A stretch of 64,000 nucleotides of DNA from JAUNKE01 sp041853585. Its GTDB lineage: Bacteria; Bacillota; Clostridia; Peptostreptococcales; Filifactoraceae. This document shows positions 60,004-64,000 of this stretch, one piece after another; position 1 is the stretch's first letter; every line of letters begins with the position of its first letter. Below the pieces are notes generated by a model. That model did no database searches. It was not told where the DNA came from and saw only the letters and a list, made by a program, of their open reading frames with translations. Location: positions 24,664 through 88,663 of the forward strand of contig JBGZSM010000056.1 of NCBI GenBank assembly GCA_041853585.1, in the 5' to 3' direction. Made by a program: the position numbers and the translations under genes.

Positions 60004-62532
60004 GTGAAGATTATTAAAAGAAATGGGGAAGAAAAGGATTTTGACTTGCGCAAAATAGAAGTTGCGATGGAAAAGGCATTTGTCAGCGTAGGCATGCCGA
60101 TTGACGAAGTGAAAATCAAATCGATGGCGAAAGAAGTGGAGCAAAAAGTGCTCACGCAATTTCCGAAAGAGCATATCGTATCGGTGGAAGAAGTGCAGGA
60201 TTTTGTTGAGATTGCACTGATTGAAAATAATTTTTACACCGTTGTCAAATCCTATATATTGTATCGTGCGAGCCATCACACGATGCGCAAAACATTGGAA
60301 GATTTTGGACAATATTTTCAGGACAAAGAAATTTTGACGGTGATGAAAGGGATTCAGGAAGAATTCAAAGAAGATGCATACAATCTGTCTTTCTTATACA
60401 GTAAATTCGCATCCTTTGCCAAAGAGGGAATGAACGAAAGAGAATATCTCGGGATTTTAATAAAAGCGGCGAGCGAATTGACGAGCAAGGAAGCACCGAA
60501 ATGGGAATTTGTCGCGGCGCGATTTCTATCTTTGCAGATTGAGCAAAAAATTCGACTGGAGATGAACAAGCTGGAGATTTATTCCTTGCGCGAAAAATTG
60601 CATTATCTCACGAAGACCGGACTGTATGGAAAATATATGCTCGAGAATTATTCCGATGCCGAAGTGGATGAGCTGGAGCAATATTTGGCGCCGGAGAGAA
60701 ATCATCTGTTTAATTACAGCGGGCTCGACCTTGTGATGAAGCGATATTTGATTCGTGACAATCAAGGGGAGATTTTGGAATCGGTGCAGGAGATGTTTAT
60801 GGGAATTGCGATGCATTTGGCGATTCCTGAAAAAGAAAATAAGATGTTTTGGGCGAAAAAAATCTATGACATTTTGAGCAAGCTGCAAGTAACGATGGCG
60901 ACGCCGACGATGTCGAATGCGAGAAAGCCGTTTCATCAGTTATCCTCCTGCTTTATCGATACGGTTCCGGACAGTTTGGACGGAATCTATCGCTCGATTA
61001 CGAATTTTTCTCAGGTCTCCAAACATGGTGGCGGAATGGGACTGTATTTTGGGAAAGTACGCGCGATGGGCTCGGATATCCGAGGATTCAAAGGTGTTGC
61101 CGGCGGTGTGATTCGATGGATAAAATTAGCGAATGATACGGCGGTTGCGGTTGACCAACTGGGTGTGCGACAAGGCGCTTGTGCAGTATATTTGGATATT
61201 TGGCACAAAGATATTCCGGAATTTTTGCAACTGCGTACCAACAATGGCGATGACAGAATGAAAGCGCATGATATTTTTCCGGCGGTTTGTTTTCCGGATT
61301 ATTTTTGGCAATTGGCAAAAGAGGATATCGATGCGAATTGGTATATGTTCTGCCCGCATGAAGTGCGCTCCGTGAAGGGATATAACTTGGAAGACTACTA
61401 TGGGGAACAGTGGCAAGAGAGATATTTGGATTGCGTGAACGATTCCCGATTGGATAAGCGCGTGATGACGGTCAAGGACATGGTACGATTGATTATCAAA
61501 TCCTCGGTAGAAACGGGAACGCCTTTCGTTTTCAATCGCGATGTTGTCAATCGATACAACCCGAACGGACATCAAGGCATCATCTATTCATCCAATCTCT
61601 GTACCGAGATCGCTCAGAATATGCGCGCAATCGAATCGGTTTCGACGGAAATTGTCGAAGTGAACGGAGAAGAAGTGGTCGTGAGCAAAAGCAAGCCGGG
61701 CGATTTTGTCGTATGTAATCTCGCATCGCTCGTGCTCGGCAACATCGAAGTCAAAGATAAGTCGGAGCTTGAGCAAGTCGTTACGACCGTCGTGCGAGCA
61801 CTCGACAATGTTATCGACCTCAACTACTATCCGTTGCCTTATGCACAAATTACGAATCAAAAATATCGGGCAATCGGACTTGGAACGAGCGGCTACCATC
61901 ACAGCTTGGTCAAAAATAAAATTTCATTCCAAAGCGAAGAGCATTTGCAATTTGCCGATGAGGTTTATGAGGACATCAACTACTTCGCCATCAAAGCGAG
62001 CAACGAAATCAGTAAGGAAAAAGGCAGCTATGCGTACTTCAAAGGCTCGGATTGGGATACCGGAAAATATTTTGAAAAAAGAAATTACAATTCACCGCGC
62101 TGGATAGAATTGAAAAAACAAATTCAGGAAAGCGGGTTGCGCAACGGCTATCTGATGGCGATCGCACCGACCAGTTCGACATCAATTATCGCGGGAACGA
62201 CTGCGGCCATCGACCCGGTGATGAAAAGATATTTCTTGGAAGAAAAGAAAGGTCAAATCGTACCGCGCGTTGCACCGAATCTCACGCTGGAAACTTTTTG
62301 GCTCTATGAAAATGCTCATGAAATTGACCAGAATTGGGTGATTCGCTCGGCGGCGATACGACAGCGACATATCGACCAATCACAATCCGTCAATCTGTAT
62401 ATTACAACCGAGTTCAGCATGAGCCGAATTTTGAATTTATATATCAGCGCTTGCGAGCATGAGGTCAAAACGCTGTATTATGTACGAAGTAAATCGCTTG
62501 AAATAGAAGAATGCGAAAGCTGTAGCGCATAG
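60004..62532 (+). CDS. nrdA: Ribonucleoside-diphosphate reductase alpha subunit (class I)
   Basis: The 842-residue catalytic subunit reduces NDPs to dNDPs with oxygen-dependent radical from NrdB. It has an N-terminal ATP cone (KIIKRNGEEKDFDLRKIEVA), active-site cysteines in QLSSCFIDTVPDS and SSNLCTEIAQN, the PTMSNARKPFHQ and APTSSTSIIAGTTAAIDPVM stretches, radical-transfer Tyr in the C-terminal half, and a C-terminal swinging CESC. The start is GTG 60004 with AGGGAGA six bases upstream; the open frame further upstream lies across the promoter. nrdB follows 9 bases later. Confidence 0.95.
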   Translation: MKIIKRNGEEKDFDLRKIEVAMEKAFVSVGMPIDEVKIKSMAKEVEQKVLTQFPKEHIVSVEEVQDFVEIALIENNFYTVVKSYILYRASHHTMRKTLEDFGQYFQDKEILTVMKGIQEEFKEDAYNLSFLYSKFASFAKEGMNEREYLGILIKAASELTSKEAPKWEFVAARFLSLQIEQKIRLEMNKLEIYSLREKLHYLTKTGLYGKYMLENYSDAEVDELEQYLAPERNHLFNYSGLDLVMKRYLIRDNQGEILESVQEMFMGIAMHLAIPEKENKMFWAKKIYDILSKLQVTMATPTMSNARKPFHQLSSCFIDTVPDSLDGIYRSITNFSQVSKHGGGMGLYFGKVRAMGSDIRGFKGVAGGVIRWIKLANDTAVAVDQLGVRQGACAVYLDIWHKDIPEFLQLRTNNGDDRMKAHDIFPAVCFPDYFWQLAKEDIDANWYMFCPHEVRSVKGYNLEDYYGEQWQERYLDCVNDSRLDKRVMTVKDMVRLIIKSSVETGTPFVFNRDVVNRYNPNGHQGIIYSSNLCTEIAQNMRAIESVSTEIVEVNGEEVVVSKSKPGDFVVCNLASLVLGNIEVKDKSELEQVVTTVVRALDNVIDLNYYPLPYAQITNQKYRAIGLGTSGYHHSLVKNKISFQSEEHLQFADEVYEDINYFAIKASNEISKEKGSYAYFKGSDWDTGKYFEKRNYNSPRWIELKKQIQESGLRNGYLMAIAPTSSTSIIAGTTAAIDPVMKRYFLEEKKGQIVPRVAPNLTLETFWLYENAHEIDQNWVIRSAAIRQRHIDQSQSVNLYITTEFSMSRILNLYISACEHEVKTLYYVRSKSLEIEECESCSA

Positions 62533-62541
62533 GAGGAGAAA

Positions 62542-63585
62542 ATGTCGGAAGTAAAACGAAAAGCCTTGTTTAACGAGCATGGAGATATTGAACTTTCCAA
62601 AAGACGAATGATTAACGGAAACACGACCAATCTGAATGACTTTAACAATATGAAATATGCTTGGGTCAGCGATTGGTATCGCCATGCGATGAATAATTTT
62701 TGGATACCGGAAGAAATCAATTTGACACAGGACATCAAGGATTATCGAAATCTGGAGCCGGAAGAAAAAACGGCTTATGACAAAATTCTTTCCTTCCTCA
62801 TCTTTTTGGATTCGCTGCAAACGGCAAACTTACCGAACATCGGCGAATTCATCACGGCGAACGAAGTGAATTTGTGCTTGACGATTCAGGCATATCAGGA
62901 GGCGATTCATTCACAGAGTTACGGCTATATCTTGGATACGATTTGCTCACCGGAAGAGCGCACCAATATTTTGTATCAATGGAAGGATGACCCTTTGCTG
63001 CTTGAGCGAAACAAATTTATCGGCGAGCAATACAATGATTTTTACCACAACCGAACCAAGTACAATCTGGTCAAAACGGCGGTGGCGAACTATATTCTCG
63101 AAGGTATTTATTTCTACTCGGGATTTATGTTCTTCTACTCCTTGGGCAGAAACGGAAAGGTGCCGGGAACGGTGCAGGAGATTCGATATATCAACCGCGA
63201 TGAAAATACGCATCTTTGGCTGTTCCGCTCCATTATTATGGAACTGAAAAAAGAAGAGCCGGAAATTTTTACGCCGGAGAATATCGAGATTTTCCGAAAT
63301 ATGATTAAGCAGGGCGTTGAAGAAGAAATCAAATGGGCGAGATATGTCATCGGCGACAATATTCGCGGCTTGACCATGACGATGATAGAAGACTATCTGA
63401 AATATCTTGGCAATTTGCGCTGCAAAGGACTGGGCTTCGATTTGATTTATCCGGGCTACGAAAAAGAGCCGGAGTCGATGGCCTGGGTCATGGAATACTC
63501 CGACCCGAATGCTATCAAAACCGACTTTTTTGAAGCAAAACCATCCGCATATTCCAAATCAAGCGTCATCGAAGACGACTTATAG
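62542..63585 (+). CDS. nrdB: Ribonucleoside-diphosphate reductase beta subunit (class I)
   Basis: The 347-residue radical-generating subunit carries a dimetal site with ligands visible in EEINLTQDIKDYRNLEPEEK, QAYQEAIHSQSYGYI (Glu and His), and NRDENTHLWLFRSI (Glu and His). The family's radical-site position near HSQSYGYI retains Tyr. Whether the cofactor is Fe-Fe or Mn-Fe cannot be told here. AGGAGGAG lies before the ATG. Co-transcribed with nrdA and followed by a terminator. Confidence 0.93.
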   Translation: MSEVKRKALFNEHGDIELSKRRMINGNTTNLNDFNNMKYAWVSDWYRHAMNNFWIPEEINLTQDIKDYRNLEPEEKTAYDKILSFLIFLDSLQTANLPNIGEFITANEVNLCLTIQAYQEAIHSQSYGYILDTICSPEERTNILYQWKDDPLLLERNKFIGEQYNDFYHNRTKYNLVKTAVANYILEGIYFYSGFMFFYSLGRNGKVPGTVQEIRYINRDENTHLWLFRSIIMELKKEEPEIFTPENIEIFRNMIKQGVEEEIKWARYVIGDNIRGLTMTMIEDYLKYLGNLRCKGLGFDLIYPGYEKEPESMAWVMEYSDPNAIKTDFFEAKPSAYSKSSVIEDDL

Positions 63586-63591
63586 AAAAAC

Positions 63592-63636
63592 GAAAAATCG
63601 TTGCTCCGATTAAAAAATCGGGCGACGGTTTTTTTG
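63592..63636 (+). terminator. Terminator of nrdAB
   Basis: aaaatcgttgctccgatt-aaaa-aatcgggcgacggtttt forms a long stem with one bulge and wobble pairs, followed by a T-run. Confidence 0.75.
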
Positions 63637-63857
63637 ATGCGAAAAAAAGATTTTTTGATGACTTTTATATGAAAAATACTTAAGAAAAAGCAGGGCTTTC
63701 CGATATATAGTTAAAGCTTTTTAAGGTAGCGTGAACAAATGAAAAGCGAATCTCCCATAATCACAAAAAACTGCAAATCGTGATTGCATTTACTCGATTT
63801 GCACCAAAGAATAGACCGCATGGACTTATTCATTTTTATTATTTATTCATTCATAAG
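63637..63857. other. Non-coding right end of the window
   Basis: About 220 bases with no open frame of note and no recognised RNA motif. The remaining bases to 64,000, past the hairpin at 63858, are likewise empty as far as can be seen. Confidence 0.4.
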
Positions 63858-63910
63858 AAGGGAGCTGTTGCAGAATGAGATTTTTTCATTCTGCCGCAGC
63901 TCCCTTTTTT
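63858..63910 (+). terminator. Hairpin terminator, agctgtggc-hairpin family, copy 2
   Basis: gggagctg..gcagaatga/tcattctgc..cagctccc followed by tttttt. On the minus strand it reads agctgcggcagaatgaaaa, close to the hairpin at 33433-33476. Confidence 0.75.
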
Positions 63911-64000
63911 AATCCAACCGATTAGGCGCATAAAATAGTTACTATTCCCGTTCATGAAACAGAAAAAATGCTGATACTAAATGAAATTGGGTACAAAAAG

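Overview
The window reads as a chromosomal segment of a low-to-moderate GC anaerobic Gram-positive bacterium, most likely class Clostridia. The grounds are strong AGGAGG ribosome sites, lipoprotein lipoboxes, oxygen-independent (NrdDG) beside oxygen-dependent (NrdAB) ribonucleotide reductase, the ruvCAB-spoIID-queA-tgt-yajC order, an OpuC-type ABC system and a sigma-54 promoter beside a LevR-like activator. I do not name a species. No rRNA, tRNA, CRISPR array, prophage or insertion sequence was seen.

Layout. 1-8,800: the 3' part of a repeat-rich DUF2628 membrane protein, a Nudix hydrolase, a uracil permease (uraA), a rhodanese-like lipoprotein without its catalytic cysteine, and a minus-strand pair made of a LacI regulator and a large secreted stalk-domain protein. 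9,000-15,400: housekeeping genes ruvC-ruvA-ruvB, a SpoIID-like protein, queA, tgt and yajC. 15,400-20,760: a gamma-carbonic-anhydrase-like protein, MgtC, an isoprenylcysteine-methyltransferase-like membrane protein, a tandem cluster of tiny single-helix membrane peptides (17,445-17,848) too short for ordinary gene calling, an EamA transporter, a VOC protein and a peptidase T-like enzyme.

20,970-32,046 is a self-contained cassette. A TetR regulator with two overlapping palindromic operators precedes two ABC half-transporters, a methyltransferase, a membrane-anchored serine hydrolase, a complete ECF-type importer (S, T and fused A components) and a MATE exporter, closed by a terminator. 32,250-37,470 holds an orphan solute-binding lipoprotein, a LysR regulator and nrdD-nrdG. 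37,950-46,620 holds a short LevR-type sigma-54 activator divergent from a seven-gene operon with a canonical -24/-12 promoter: mu-crystallin/ornithine cyclodeaminase-like, MmgE/PrpD, opine dehydrogenase, a racemase-fold protein lacking both catalytic cysteines, an M20 amidohydrolase, and a DUF5058 membrane protein with a second membrane protein. I infer uptake and breakdown of an N-substituted (opine-like or acylated) amino acid.

46,830-52,290: an OpuC-like importer with permease fused to binding protein, then two pairs of paralogous unknown membrane proteins. 52,350-58,004: ccdA, a TlpA-like thioredoxin lipoprotein, lipoprotein MsrAB and a YesN/YesM-type two-component system, together an extracytoplasmic methionine-sulfoxide repair module with its probable regulator. 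58,360-59,790: hipBA, predicted to be expressed from a leaderless, self-repressed mRNA. 60,000-63,590: nrdA-nrdB. Two families of recurring hairpin terminators punctuate the segment.
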